The notes under the pieces: generated by a model
Seen by the model: the letters and a program-made list of their open reading frames with translations, nothing else
What the model was told of the DNA's origin: nothing
The model's database searches: none
Made by a program: the position numbers and the translations under genes
DNA from: a virus
IMG/VR virus record: IMGVR_UViG_3300043395_004412
Coordinates: 1-63,455 of that record
Reading direction: 5' to 3' (one strand)
DNA: 63,455 bases
Shown here: positions 1-8,066 of the stretch, piece after piece
Layout: every line of letters begins with the position of its first letter
Numbering within the stretch: position 1 is the first letter of the stretch

Positions 1-15
1 AAAATATAAATTTAG

Positions 16-88
16 TGGAGAATGAGGGAGTCGAACCCACGACATCTTGAATGCAAATCAAGTGCTCTACCAACTGAGCTAATTCCCC
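16..88 (-). tRNA. tRNA-Ala(TGC)
   Basis: Reading the minus strand, a 73-base cloverleaf is visible: acceptor GGGGAAT pairs with ATTCTCC, the D arm is GCTCAGTTGGTAGAGC, the anticodon stem CTTGA/TCAAG holds loop TTTGCAT (anticodon TGC), and the T loop is TTCGACT. CCA is not encoded. It is the last of the minus-strand tRNA run. Confidence 0.95.
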
Positions 89-144
89 TTATAGGTGGGA
101 CTAACCTATACCAAGTGTGTACACCACCCATTTAAGTCCTTTTG

Positions 145-217
145 AGCCTCCTGTCGGAATCGAACCAACGACCTACTGATTACAAATCAGTTGCTCTACC
201 TGCTGAGCTAAGGAGGC
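145..217 (-). tRNA. tRNA-Thr(TGT)
   Basis: Perfect acceptor GCCTCCT/AGGAGGC, anticodon stem ACTGA/TCAGT with loop TTTGTAA (anticodon TGT), T loop TTCGATT. No encoded CCA. Only 5 bases separate it from tRNA-Gly, so the two are probably processed from one transcript. Confidence 0.95.
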
Positions 218-222
218 CTATG

Positions 223-295
223 AGCGGAAGACCAGGCTCGAACTGGCCACCCCGACCTTGGCAAGGTCGTGCTCTACCGAATGAGCTACTTCCGC
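223..295 (-). tRNA. tRNA-Gly(GCC)
   Basis: Acceptor GCGGAAG/CTTCCGC, anticodon stem CGACC/GGTCG with loop TTGCCAA (anticodon GCC), T loop TTCGAGC. No encoded CCA. Confidence 0.95.
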
Positions 296-491
296 TTTGA
301 AACAGGTTTTTTGTGCCCTTTTACACATCATGACCAACATATTCCTATATTGGTGGTTACATTTTCGTCGTTGGTTAATTACTCCTGACTTATAGTAAAC
401 ACTACCCTCACCGCTCTGATACCGCGAATCAAGACGGCGTCTTTGGGATTCATATACCGAGGGGTTCCACCTCAGTCTTCACCTGTTTTTG
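296..491. other. non-coding spacer inside the tRNA run with hairpins
   Basis: No convincing gene lies here. Two foldable parts are visible: an inverted repeat near 341-360 (CCAACATA/TATATTGG type) and a stronger two-part stem at 426-451 (GAATC with GATTC outside, AAGAC with GTCTT inside). As this sits between tRNA-Asp and tRNA-Gly on one transcript, it may be a processing spacer or a small RNA. Confidence 0.4.
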
Positions 492-562
492 CGGTCTCAC
501 GGGGAATCGAACCCCGCACCTCGGCGCGACAAGCCGATGTTATACCGATTAACTACAAGACC
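492..562 (-). tRNA. tRNA-Asp(GTC)
   Basis: Acceptor GGTCTTG/TGAGACC (with G-T pairs), anticodon stem TCGGC/GCCGA with loop TTGTCGC (anticodon GTC), T stem GGGG/CCCC with TTCGATT. Its first ten bases also hold the last codons and TAG stop of the upstream sulfotransferase-like gene, so mRNA and tRNA share sequence. Confidence 0.95.
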
Positions 563-1176
563 GAATATCCTAATTTTTCTCTCGCTTCTTGGATACGAGA
601 GTCAGACAATAGTTTGACGACATTATCTGAAAACTCCACCATTTTATATCTATTAAGATAATTTTCTTTTGTGTCCAACTTTATACCGATAAAAGAAGAA
701 CCAAAACCGTTTGGTGAAACTTCTTCAGTATGGTCTAAATTATCCACATCTAATTTTAAACACAACTCATCTCTTTTTTCTTTATTCAATAAGAAATCTT
801 CATATTTGAAAAGATTTGTAGATTGGGAATGTTCTAACCACAAATTTACAAAATTCTCATCAACTTTCATATCATCTGTTCCCCTTTTTATTCTACTCGC
901 AGCTAAATTAAAAATATCTCGAATCAGAACTATTTTGTGAGATGGTTCACTTATGAGGTCTAAATTTGATGATGTATCTTCGTAAGTGTTTATCAACACA
1001 TCACAATTTTTTTTACTATACTCGAAATTAGTCACAAATCTTTCTCTCATTTCAACCACATCATTAAGAAAACAAAAACGATTTGAATGCAACGCTGAAG
1101 TAAAATTGTGTTTCAACCAACCAACTAAAGCGTGGGTACCACTTCTTCTTAAACCATATAATTGTATAATTTTCAA
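553..1176 (-). CDS. sulfotransferase-like P-loop protein
   Basis: 207 residues. The N-terminus carries a strand-loop-helix reading QLYGLRRSGTHALVGWL (about residues 4-20), which fits the 5'-phosphosulfate loop of PAPS sulfotransferases. LIRDIFNLAASRIKRG at about 84-99 fits the 3'-phosphate binding segment (Arg and Ser). Such enzymes move sulfate from PAPS to a sugar or other acceptor; the acceptor cannot be read from sequence. ATGA overlap with the upstream glucosaminidase gene indicates translational coupling, and the stop lies inside the tRNA-Asp gene. A related fold occurs at 43275-43976. Other P-loop kinase-like activities are possible. Confidence 0.6.
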   Translation of the reverse strand: MKIIQLYGLRRSGTHALVGWLKHNFTSALHSNRFCFLNDVVEMRERFVTNFEYSKKNCDVLINTYEDTSSNLDLISEPSHKIVLIRDIFNLAASRIKRGTDDMKVDENFVNLWLEHSQSTNLFKYEDFLLNKEKRDELCLKLDVDNLDHTEEVSPNGFGSSFIGIKLDTKENYLNRYKMVEFSDNVVKLLSDSRIQEAREKLGYSVL

Positions 1177-1640
1177 TTTAAAAGAATACTACTATGTTGA
1201 TTGATTATTTTTAATACTTTATTTGAATACCCTTTTGACTCAGAATAAATCTTATCCAAAATTTTCAAATAATCAGTTTTACTTATCTCACCATTTTTTG
1301 AGAATATGTAATTTTGCCATAAAGAATAGTCATACACACTTGATTCCCAATTATCAAATTTAGCATACCCACCTTTAGTTTTACCAACAGCAACTGTTTC
1401 CCTTTTTCTTGGAAGTTTCATACCAAATAAGTTATTTGAGTTTTGAAACAATTTTGACCTAAAATGACCTGTTTCCAAGACAGCTTGTGCAAACACAACA
1501 TCAGGAAATTTAATATTATATTCCAATATTTTGGAATACAAATTCTTGTAATTTATATCCTCATCAGTTGTAAATGATGAAGTTGTTGATACTGTTAAAC
1601 CTCCAAATATGAACAACAATAACATTAATATTTTTTTCAT
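1173..1640 (-). CDS. exported glucosaminidase (Bax/FlgJ-like)
   Basis: 155 residues beginning with a signal peptide (MKKILMLLLFIFGGLTVS). The body matches the endo-beta-N-acetylglucosaminidase family: FAQAVLETGHFRSKLF contains the catalytic Glu (about residue 58), followed by NNLFGMK and the FDNWESSVYDYSLW segment. It should cut the glycan strands of peptidoglycan from the periplasm. It may assist lysis, or remodel the wall after infection, in addition to the GH19 endolysin at 28247. Its start overlaps no other gene; the next gene downstream overlaps its stop by four bases. Confidence 0.8.
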   Translation of the reverse strand: MKKILMLLLFIFGGLTVSTTSSFTTDEDINYKNLYSKILEYNIKFPDVVFAQAVLETGHFRSKLFQNSNNLFGMKLPRKRETVAVGKTKGGYAKFDNWESSVYDYSLWQNYIFSKNGEISKTDYLKILDKIYSESKGYSNKVLKIINQHSSILLN

Positions 1641-1668
1641 GTTAAAAAAATTTAAAGTTTATTTTTCG

Positions 1669-1740
1669 CGTCCCCTCGAGGTTTCGAACCTCGGACCCTC
1701 TCGTTAACAGCGAGATGCTCTACCGCTGAGCTAAGGAGAC
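1669..1740 (-). tRNA. tRNA-Asn(GTT)
   Basis: Acceptor GTCTCCT/AGGGGAC, anticodon stem TCTCG/CGAGA with loop CTGTTAA (anticodon GTT), T stem CGAGG/CCTCG with TTCGAAA. No encoded CCA. Confidence 0.95.
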
Positions 1741-1749
1741 GTTTTTGGT

Positions 1750-1821
1750 CGGGGAAGCAGGATTCGAACCTACGACCTCTTGGTCCCAAACCAAGCATAC
1801 TACCTGACTGTACTATTCCCC
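1750..1821 (-). tRNA. tRNA-Pro(TGG)
   Basis: Acceptor GGGGAAT paired with the CTTCCCC end, anticodon stem CTTGG/CCAAG with loop TTTGGGA (anticodon TGG), T loop TTCGAAT. Nine bases from tRNA-Asn, so co-transcribed. Confidence 0.95.
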
Positions 1822-1837
1822 GTATCTTTCATAAAGA

Positions 1838-1872
1838 TAAAAAAAAACCCCGAACTTTCAAGGTTCAGGGTT
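1838..1872 (-). terminator. Rho-independent terminator
   Basis: On the minus strand AACCC-GAAC pairs with GTTC-GGGTT, followed by a run of nine T. It lies after the 32-residue gene at 1893-1991 and before tRNA-Pro, so it should separate the lipoprotein transcript from the tRNA transcript. Confidence 0.75.
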
Positions 1873-1892
1873 AGTTAAGGCTTGTTTAAAAC

Positions 1893-1991
1893 TTACCATC
1901 CACTCGCTTCTGAACCATACCTTACCCCATCACCATTATCTGCTAATGTTGTCGGGTTTGTTCTTGTATCTTGAGAAAGAATGTGTTTCAT
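1893..1991 (-). CDS. small hypothetical protein (32 aa)
   Basis: A 32-residue open frame beginning MKHILSQDTRTNPTTLAD, not recognised. It has an ATG 28 bases after the lipoprotein gene's stop and is followed at once by a terminator on the same strand, which supports it as the last gene of the 2020-2760 transcript. It is hydrophilic with no membrane segment. Confidence 0.45.
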   Translation of the reverse strand: MKHILSQDTRTNPTTLADNGDGVRYGSEASGW

Positions 1992-2019
1992 AACAAATAT
2001 AAATAGTCTACAATCTAAA

Positions 2020-2760
2020 TTAGTTTCCGTTACCTCTAATGTAAAGGTCTTTTGTTGAATCAAAATTAAGTCTAAACCCTGTGTTTGGATACGTCGTATA
2101 CAATCTGTAGAGTCCCTTGGGAATTCTATTACCTTGGTAATTTATGGTATATCCATACATTACAGAATTAGTTGTATAGTTTGTACCAGTTCTAGTTCCG
2201 TTGGTTACAAGTGTATTTCCAATCTTTTCATAGACATAAACATTTTTTTGTCTTTTAGTATCGTTAGACATTGCACTTACAGGAATCAGAATATTAACCC
2301 ATCCCATACCGATAACAGTGTTTTTTGGTACTTTCACCGTGGTGAAGTTATATGCGGTTTTCGTATTTCCATGTACATCAACACCACCAGATGTTTGTGG
2401 AATCTCAGCAGTGAAAATACTTGGTAGTCTTCCATCGCTCCAATGAGGCATGTCGAAATAAAATTGTACGTTGTGTTGAATTGCACTACCAGGTCCTACA
2501 AAAAATCCTAAGAATTTGTACGTTGAAAGTGGAGATTGTGTAACGCTGTCTCTGAGATACTTTGAAACCATAAGATACTTGGAATATGGCTCAACAAAGA
2601 TGTAAGCATTGTTGTTCTCAGTTGTACGTGCCGAGGTCATCCAATTAGTTGAAGTCGACTCGATTTGTTTCTCAGGTAAAGAAAAAATAGGCAATTCTTC
2701 TTTAACACAAGAAGTGAGGAACAAAACAGAAACCAAAAGGGCTGATAATAGTTTTTTCAT
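2020..2760 (-). CDS. exported lipoprotein of unknown function
   Basis: About 246 residues from the ATG giving MKKLLSALLVSVLFLTSC, a type II signal peptide with lipobox LTSC. An in-frame ATG 24 bases further upstream would put a charged stretch before the signal, so it is less likely. The mature part is rich in Thr, Asn and Tyr and looks beta-rich; no family is recognised. Bases 2782-2789 hold TACCTTTG on this strand, a host-type -7 element 21 bases before the start. It may alter the infected cell's surface, for example by blocking a second phage; that is inference. Confidence 0.75.
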   Translation of the reverse strand: MKKLLSALLVSVLFLTSCVKEELPIFSLPEKQIESTSTNWMTSARTTENNNAYIFVEPYSKYLMVSKYLRDSVTQSPLSTYKFLGFFVGPGSAIQHNVQFYFDMPHWSDGRLPSIFTAEIPQTSGGVDVHGNTKTAYNFTTVKVPKNTVIGMGWVNILIPVSAMSNDTKRQKNVYVYEKIGNTLVTNGTRTGTNYTTNSVMYGYTINYQGNRIPKGLYRLYTTYPNTGFRLNFDSTKDLYIRGNGN

Positions 2761-2834
2761 TTTTTTTAAATTTAGTTTCCACAAAGGTACAAGAATATTT
2801 GATTTACAAAAAATTTTTAAGATATTTATTTTTT

Positions 2835-2945
2835 ATGATGATGATTTTAGACAATACAAAAACGTGTCTTTTGGGAACTTCAAGTTCATATGAGAACCTT
2901 TGGGTGATGAAACGTAGGATACCCCGAACCATAAACTATTGCTAA
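2835..2945 (+). CDS. possible small protein (36 aa) with its own promoter and terminator
   Basis: Starts with three consecutive ATG codons and ends IPRTINYC. TATTTAT at 2823-2829 sits five bases before it, the spacing used by the phage's late-type starts, and a strong plus-strand terminator follows at 2960. Nothing else on this strand explains that terminator. The product is basic near its end and not recognised; a non-coding RNA is the alternative. Confidence 0.4.
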   Translation: MMMILDNTKTCLLGTSSSYENLWVMKRRIPRTINYC

Positions 2946-2959
2946 AACGTTATATTTCG

Positions 2960-2990
2960 AAGGGGTCAATAGACCCCTTTTGTTTTTTTT
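2960..2990 (+). terminator. Rho-independent terminator
   Basis: AAGGGGTC pairs with GACCCCTT around a four-base loop, then TTGTTTTTTTT. Its T tract supplies the TTTTG of the next promoter. Confidence 0.85.
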
Positions 2991-3010
2991 AATAAAATAA
3001 ACTATAATTG
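2978..3010 (+). promoter_or_regulatory. host-type promoter for the HNH/carbamoyltransferase operon
   Basis: TTTTG (2978-2982), exactly 20 bases, then TATAATTG (3003-3010). This matches the Bacteroidetes primary sigma pattern TTTG-N19-21-TAnnTTTG with one mismatch. The first start codon is at 3024. Confidence 0.6.
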
Positions 3011-3023
3011 CAAAAAACTACCT

Positions 3024-3512
3024 ATGGGTGATGTATTAGTATTGAATTTTGATTATACCCCGTTGAATGTTACAACTATTCGACGAGGATTTGTATTAGT
3101 TGATAAAGGAAAAGCTGAAATTGTAAAATCTGACGATTCTCCTATAATCGCTGGTTATAAAACATACGTTCGACCTGTGATTATCAGACTTCTTAAGTAC
3201 ATTAAACATTTCACACGAAATCTACGTGCTAATAGAAATAGAATTTATAAAAGAGATAATCATCAATGTGTTTATTGTGGTTCAAGCAGACATTTGACTT
3301 TAGACCATGTAATCCCCAAATCTAGGGGTGGTAAAAATGATTGGCAGAATCTTGTTACTTCATGTTTTAAATGTAATCTCAAAAAAGCCGACAAAACTCC
3401 TGAAGAAGCAAAAATGTCTATGAGACACAAACCTTTCACTCCCACGTTGGTTGGAGAAAATGTAATTGTAAGTAAAGTTTGGGAAGACTATCAAAAATCA
3501 TTCATTTATTAA
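3024..3512 (+). CDS. HNH endonuclease
   Basis: 162 residues. The C-terminal half has the HNH signature: CVYCG (about residues 84-88), then LTLDHVIPKSRGG with the catalytic His, NLVTSCFKCN with the second Cys pair, giving a zinc-bound beta-beta-alpha metal fold. The N-terminal 65 residues (VLNFDYTPLNV, RGFVLVDKGKAEIV) match a chromosomal HNH family common in Bacteroidetes and cyanobacteria, so this need not be a homing enzyme. It nicks or cuts DNA. First gene of the operon through 8029. Confidence 0.85.
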   Translation: MGDVLVLNFDYTPLNVTTIRRGFVLVDKGKAEIVKSDDSPIIAGYKTYVRPVIIRLLKYIKHFTRNLRANRNRIYKRDNHQCVYCGSSRHLTLDHVIPKSRGGKNDWQNLVTSCFKCNLKKADKTPEEAKMSMRHKPFTPTLVGENVIVSKVWEDYQKSFIY

Positions 3513-3529
3513 CAAATCAAATTATAATT

Positions 3530-3844
3530 ATGGAAATGAACTTCGACAAAAAATTGAGAATCGCTTTTGTTATTGTGAGTCTATCTTTTTTATGGTCTTT
3601 AGTAATGCTCAGCAAATACAAAGAGCTAAGTGAAAATCCAAAAATTGAAGTTTTGGGTGGTGGTGATATTGCCAAAGCCCAAACAATAGATTCATTACAA
3701 CATGTAATTGATTCTTTATACATGGAAAATTTTCCCTGCCAAGTAGAACTCGGTAGATATCAAGTCGCATACGAAATTTTTATGGAAAGAAATCCTAAAG
3801 CCGCGTCTCAATATGGAGACATAATCTCTGAAGAAACTGAATAA
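3530..3844 (+). CDS. single-pass membrane protein
   Basis: About 104 residues from ATG at 3530, chosen because it follows the HNH stop and begins just before the membrane helix. Residues 9-27 (LRIAFVIVSLSFLWSLVML) form one membrane span, followed by a mostly helical soluble domain with one Cys. Gene family not recognised. It sits between the HNH and carbamoyltransferase genes in one operon. Confidence 0.65.
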   Translation: MEMNFDKKLRIAFVIVSLSFLWSLVMLSKYKELSENPKIEVLGGGDIAKAQTIDSLQHVIDSLYMENFPCQVELGRYQVAYEIFMERNPKAASQYGDIISEETE

Positions 3845-3848
3845 AAAA

Positions 3849-4133
3849 ATGCAAGAAAATCATTTAAAACCAAACGACCCAAATTACCAAGATAATCCAC
3901 AGGATTTATTAAACGCTTCTCTCATTTTCGCTAGGGCTCTAAGTTTAATCTTAGAAGATAGTCAAGGTATTGTTGTTGACCTACAAAAAGGGGTAGAAGT
4001 TGGTTCCGATGTTGAAAAAGTAATAGTTTTCAGACATCAAGACCAAGTACACATCTATAAATGCGAAGATGACTTAGTTGAAGGAACTGCTGTAAGAATG
4101 TCCAACACTGAAAGTCCTTCTGAAGAAAACTAA
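3849..4133 (+). CDS. hypothetical acidic protein
   Basis: 94 residues, acidic, no signal or membrane segment. A helix near residues 18-37 (LLNASLIFARALSLILED) is followed by alternating strands (IVVDLQKGVEV, EKVIVFRHQDQVHIYKC). Not recognised. It lies five bases after its upstream neighbour and five before the first carbamoyltransferase. Confidence 0.65.
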   Translation: MQENHLKPNDPNYQDNPQDLLNASLIFARALSLILEDSQGIVVDLQKGVEVGSDVEKVIVFRHQDQVHIYKCEDDLVEGTAVRMSNTESPSEEN

Positions 4134-4138
4134 TTTAC

Positions 4139-5809
4139 ATGAGAGTTTTAGGTTTTTCTGTCGGACACGACAAGGGAGCTGTTATTATTGAAAACGGAAA
4201 AATTTTGATTGGAATAACTCAAGAGAGACTTTCTAGAGTTAAACATGATGGTGCACACGTTGGCGGAATAGTCCCAGCAGAATCAATAAGGTATTGTTTA
4301 GATAATACTTCACTCACATTCAAGGATATTGATTTGTGGGTTTATAGTACAACTGAAGAAGTTGATGATGTCCTTATCCAATTCAAAAAATTATTCAAAT
4401 ACGACATTTCTGAAAAACATGAATTTTTACCTCATCACTTGGCTCATGCATATTCTACTTTTTTTAGCTCAGGATTTGATGATGCCGCAGTAGTTGTTGC
4501 TGATGCTTCAGGTAGTATTTTGGATGATAGAAATCGTTTGTCTGAGTGGTATCCAAATAAAACTCGTGAGGGTCTTTTGTCTGGTGAAACTTGGACTGAA
4601 GGAATCTCTATATATCACTTCACAAAATCTGACTATAAAGAAGTTTATAAAAAATGGATTAAATACCCTGTACCAATAGATACAGGCGATGACGTTTCAG
4701 TTGGTACCGTTTACTCTGAAGGGTCATTACAATTAATTTATGAACCTCAACACCATACATGGCCAGCAGGAAAATTAATGGGATTAGCTTCTTATGCTGA
4801 TAAATCAATCGTTGCTGAAGCTCCACATTATATTGTTTGGACCGAGGATGAAGACATATTCATACCAAATAACAGAATCTACCCAAGGGTTTCATACGAC
4901 TCAGATTTTTTCTCAAGAGCCTGTGTTGCAGGAATTTATCAAAGGGAACAAGAAAGGGTTTCTTTGATGTTGGCAGAAAAAGCAAAAAAACTTACAGAAT
5001 CGAAAAACATTTGTGTCGCTGGCGGGTCATTCCTTAATTGTAATTCAAATGAACAAATATTGAATTCGGGTTTATATGAAAATTCTTATTTCATTCCTCC
5101 ATCTGATGACTCAGGTATTCCTTTAGGTTGTGCTTGGTATGGATATCAAATGATAAGCCCAATCAAAAATTTGAAACCTTTATCTCCATATTTGGGTAAA
5201 TCTTATTCCGAAACGGAAATTGTGAAATCTATGAACGAATTTCCAAATATTGAGTTCAGAAGATATGATAATTTTGACGAATTGATTGAGGAAGTTTCAT
5301 ACTTACTACAACAAAACAGAGTTATTGGTTGGTTCCAAAATGGTTCTGAAATTGGTCCAAGAGCTTTAGGAAATCGCTCAATTTTAGCTTCTCCTATACA
5401 AAGATGGATGACTGGGTATATCAATTCAGACATAAAAAAAAGAGAGTGGTACAGACCTTTTGCGCCAGCGGTCCTATTTGAACATCAATCCGAAATATTT
5501 GAATCTGATGTTTTTTCTCCATACATGTTGGTAACTACGACTGTAAAAGAAAATTGGAGAAACAAAATACCTGCGGTGACTCATATTGATAATTCAGCCC
5601 GACACCAGTCAGTTACAGAAGAGTCTAATTCAAAATTTCATAAACTTATTACTTCATTTTATAACAGGACAGGTGTACCAGTTCTTTTAAACACAAGTTT
5701 CAATGGTCCACATGAGCCAATTGTTGAGACACCGATTGACGCAATCAAGTCGATGTACAGCTGTAGATTAGATTTTCTTGTTATAGGTGATATTCTTATT
5801 AAGAGATAA
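4139..5809 (+). CDS. O-carbamoyltransferase, NodU/CmcH/TobZ family
   Basis: 556 residues, the usual family length. The Kae1-like ASKHA domain shows FSVGHDKGA at the N-terminus, the HHLAHAYSTFF metal-binding segment (His99, His100, His103), VVVADASG, AGKLMGLASYA and VAGGSFLNCN. The C-terminal YrdC-like lobe shows GWFQNGSEIGPRALGNRS, YRPFAPAVL, and GVPVLLNTSFNGPHEPIVE. Enzymes of this family use carbamoyl phosphate and ATP to put a carbamoyl group on a hydroxyl of a sugar, antibiotic or nucleotide. A paralogue follows after five bases. In a phage, DNA base carbamoylation or glycan decoration are the main options; thyA lies 12 kb away. Confidence 0.85.
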   Translation: MRVLGFSVGHDKGAVIIENGKILIGITQERLSRVKHDGAHVGGIVPAESIRYCLDNTSLTFKDIDLWVYSTTEEVDDVLIQFKKLFKYDISEKHEFLPHHLAHAYSTFFSSGFDDAAVVVADASGSILDDRNRLSEWYPNKTREGLLSGETWTEGISIYHFTKSDYKEVYKKWIKYPVPIDTGDDVSVGTVYSEGSLQLIYEPQHHTWPAGKLMGLASYADKSIVAEAPHYIVWTEDEDIFIPNNRIYPRVSYDSDFFSRACVAGIYQREQERVSLMLAEKAKKLTESKNICVAGGSFLNCNSNEQILNSGLYENSYFIPPSDDSGIPLGCAWYGYQMISPIKNLKPLSPYLGKSYSETEIVKSMNEFPNIEFRRYDNFDELIEEVSYLLQQNRVIGWFQNGSEIGPRALGNRSILASPIQRWMTGYINSDIKKREWYRPFAPAVLFEHQSEIFESDVFSPYMLVTTTVKENWRNKIPAVTHIDNSARHQSVTEESNSKFHKLITSFYNRTGVPVLLNTSFNGPHEPIVETPIDAIKSMYSCRLDFLVIGDILIKR

Positions 5810-5814
5810 TTTCA

Positions 5815-7407
5815 ATGAGTACCATTTACGGTTTTTTTGGTGGGTCCCACAGTCCTTCTACATCTTTCATGAAGGATGGTCAAATAATATGTTGTATTGA
5901 AGAAGAAAGACTTACCAGAAAAAAAGCGGGCGACAATTTTGATTCAGTTGCCGAATTAAGTTCAGTGGAAGTAGAAAAAATATCAGGTGTATCAATAAAA
6001 GATGCCGACTACAGAGTTTTTGTTGAGCCTGTTACCGAACTTTTTGCAAATAGATTAACGAACTACAATTACGATAGAGTAAGTCACCACGATGCACATT
6101 GTTATGGTGCATATTTTACAAGTGGTATGGAAGGAAAAGCCTTGAGTATTTCATATGATGGTGGAGGAGATAAATCAGTGATGAAAATTTATCTTTGTGA
6201 AGATGGTAAAATGAATTTAGCCCACTCATATGATATGTGTTCGACTGGTAGTATAGGCCACCTTTGGGCATTTGCAGTAAGCACTATCAAAGGTTATGAC
6301 CACGAAGGTGAGAGCGTATGGAAAATGTGTAAAGACGAAGGCAAATTGATGGGTATGGCTCCCGACGGAGAATACGATGAAACTTTTTACAGAATTCTAA
6401 ATTCTCTCATTGACTATAAAGATTTGCGTTTTTTTCCCAACGATACGGGTAATAAAACAAGGTTTGTGGTTGAATATATGTTTAGATTGGGATGGTTCAA
6501 AGACCAAAAAAATATTGAAAAGTTTTCTTATAATCTTCAAAAATTAACTGAAGATTTAATGTTAAGGTTCCTTAATGACTTACATAAAAAATTTCCCGAA
6601 TACAAAAAACTTTGTCTTTCGGGTGGAATTTTTGCGAATGTAAAACTTAATCAAAAAATTAATCAACTTTCTTGGGTCGATGAAATTTATGTTATGCCAG
6701 CTATGGGTGATGAGGGTTTGAGTTTGGGTGCATGTATCATTAAGGCAACACAATTGGGGGAAATCACAAAACCCTTCAAATTAAAGAATATGTTTTTTGG
6801 TAAGAATTATTCGAATCGTCAAATAATTGATTCGTCAGAAAAATATAATGTGACGTATGAAAAATATGACTCCAAAAAAATTGCAAAACTTATACATGAA
6901 GGCGAAATAATTGGATGGTTTCAAGATGGTTTTGAATATGGACCAAGAGCTCTTGGCGCTAGAAGTATTTTAGTAAGACCCACAGATTATGAAACTCACA
7001 AAAAATTGAACGGTCGACTTAAAAGACACGATTCAATGCCTTTTGCTCCAATTGTTATGGACGAATACTTTGATGATATATTTGTTGAGTCTAAATCTAA
7101 ATATTCTGCAGAATTCATGACCTTGTGTTATCAAACCAAGGATGAATGGATAGATAAAATTCCTGCTGTTATTCAAAAATCCGACAAAACCGCGAGGCCA
7201 CAATTAGTGAAGAATGAAAATAATCCGAAATTTTGGGAAATTTTGAACGAATATCATCTTATTTCAGGAATCCCTGTTTTATTGAATACATCTTTTAACA
7301 CACACAATGAACCCATAATTGATAAACCAGACCATGCATTCCCAAAACTTATGGATGGTACTTTAGATAAACTTGTAATAGGAGACTATGTATTTTCAGT
7401 TAGGTGA
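5815..7407 (+). CDS. second O-carbamoyltransferase, NodU/CmcH family
   Basis: 530 residues. Same two-domain plan as its upstream neighbour but clearly diverged: SHHDAHCYGAYF (His91, His92, His95), SISYDGGGD, GKLMGMAPDG, LCLSGGIFANVKLN, then GWFQDGFEYGPRALGARS, MPFAPIVMDE and GIPVLLNTSFNTHNEP. All landmarks needed for activity appear kept in both copies, so they probably act on different acceptors or successive steps rather than one being a relic. Co-transcribed with the partner gene at 7421. Confidence 0.85.
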   Translation: MSTIYGFFGGSHSPSTSFMKDGQIICCIEEERLTRKKAGDNFDSVAELSSVEVEKISGVSIKDADYRVFVEPVTELFANRLTNYNYDRVSHHDAHCYGAYFTSGMEGKALSISYDGGGDKSVMKIYLCEDGKMNLAHSYDMCSTGSIGHLWAFAVSTIKGYDHEGESVWKMCKDEGKLMGMAPDGEYDETFYRILNSLIDYKDLRFFPNDTGNKTRFVVEYMFRLGWFKDQKNIEKFSYNLQKLTEDLMLRFLNDLHKKFPEYKKLCLSGGIFANVKLNQKINQLSWVDEIYVMPAMGDEGLSLGACIIKATQLGEITKPFKLKNMFFGKNYSNRQIIDSSEKYNVTYEKYDSKKIAKLIHEGEIIGWFQDGFEYGPRALGARSILVRPTDYETHKKLNGRLKRHDSMPFAPIVMDEYFDDIFVESKSKYSAEFMTLCYQTKDEWIDKIPAVIQKSDKTARPQLVKNENNPKFWEILNEYHLISGIPVLLNTSFNTHNEPIIDKPDHAFPKLMDGTLDKLVIGDYVFSVR

Positions 7408-7420
7408 TGAAAAAATTGTA

Positions 7421-8029
7421 ATGGACTTCAATAATGGAATCACTGTAAGAGTTGGTGGTCCTGATTTGACTTATTTTGTTGAATGCGTAGAACACAGAGG
7501 AATTGACCATCAGCCAGTCACTTTGGAGGGGTATCATATTACTTCAAATTGTGATTGGCCATATAAAGAATTTAAGATTCCAATTGAATTTTATTTAGAT
7601 TTTGAAATCAAAATATATAAATTTGACCCTCAATATGGTTTAAAATTAATTTTTAATCACAGATATAACGACTATGACCAAGTTGTTAGATTTATTTTGG
7701 ACACTGATAATTTAGAAGAAGCCGAGCTGTGGTTAAAAAAAGTCAAAGAATATCAAAGAAAAAATTATTGTAAGGCTCAAATTTTTTCGAAGTTTGAAGA
7801 AATTGAAAAAGAGTCCGATAGTAGATTCCAAACTAAAAATCTCACACCATACAAAACATATAAACTCGGTAGATTTCCAAAAAATAGCTCTGATTGGAAA
7901 ACTGTTGACCCAAGAAAAGAAGGTTTACTTTGGTTTGGTTATTGGAAAACAGTATGGTCTTACCAACATCCGCGACTTTGGAAAAATCTTTCCTCAGAAG
8001 AAATTGCTAACGACATTTTGGGTTTGTAA
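7421..8029 (+). CDS. hypothetical protein linked to carbamoyltransferases
   Basis: About 202 residues using the ATG at 7421 (MDFNNGITVRVGGPDLTYF); an upstream in-frame ATG at 7388 would overlap the previous gene by 20 bases and is less likely. The protein is rich in aromatic residues and looks like a mixed alpha/beta fold with many strands in the first half. Not recognised. Position as last gene of the operon suggests a role with the two transferases. Confidence 0.65.
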   Translation: MDFNNGITVRVGGPDLTYFVECVEHRGIDHQPVTLEGYHITSNCDWPYKEFKIPIEFYLDFEIKIYKFDPQYGLKLIFNHRYNDYDQVVRFILDTDNLEEAELWLKKVKEYQRKNYCKAQIFSKFEEIEKESDSRFQTKNLTPYKTYKLGRFPKNSSDWKTVDPRKEGLLWFGYWKTVWSYQHPRLWKNLSSEEIANDILGL

Positions 8030-8048
8030 CTTTTTTTTCATAGTTTTG
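8016..8048 (+). promoter_or_regulatory. host-type promoter for clpP
   Basis: TTTTG at 8016-8020, exactly 20 bases, then TAGTTTTG at 8041-8048. This is a full match to the Bacteroidetes -33/-7 pattern. The -33 part overlaps the 3' end of the previous gene. Confidence 0.75.
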
Positions 8049-8066
8049 TTACAAATAAATTAAACT

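Noticed and set aside
421-470. Possible extra tRNA between tRNA-Gly and tRNA-Asp
   Set aside because: A GATTC-containing stem is present, but no acceptor, D arm or seven-base anticodon loop with T33 can be assembled.
3479-3529. Longer N-terminus for the membrane protein gene
   Set aside because: It would overlap the HNH gene and place extra residues before the membrane span; ATG at 3530 fits the operon spacing.
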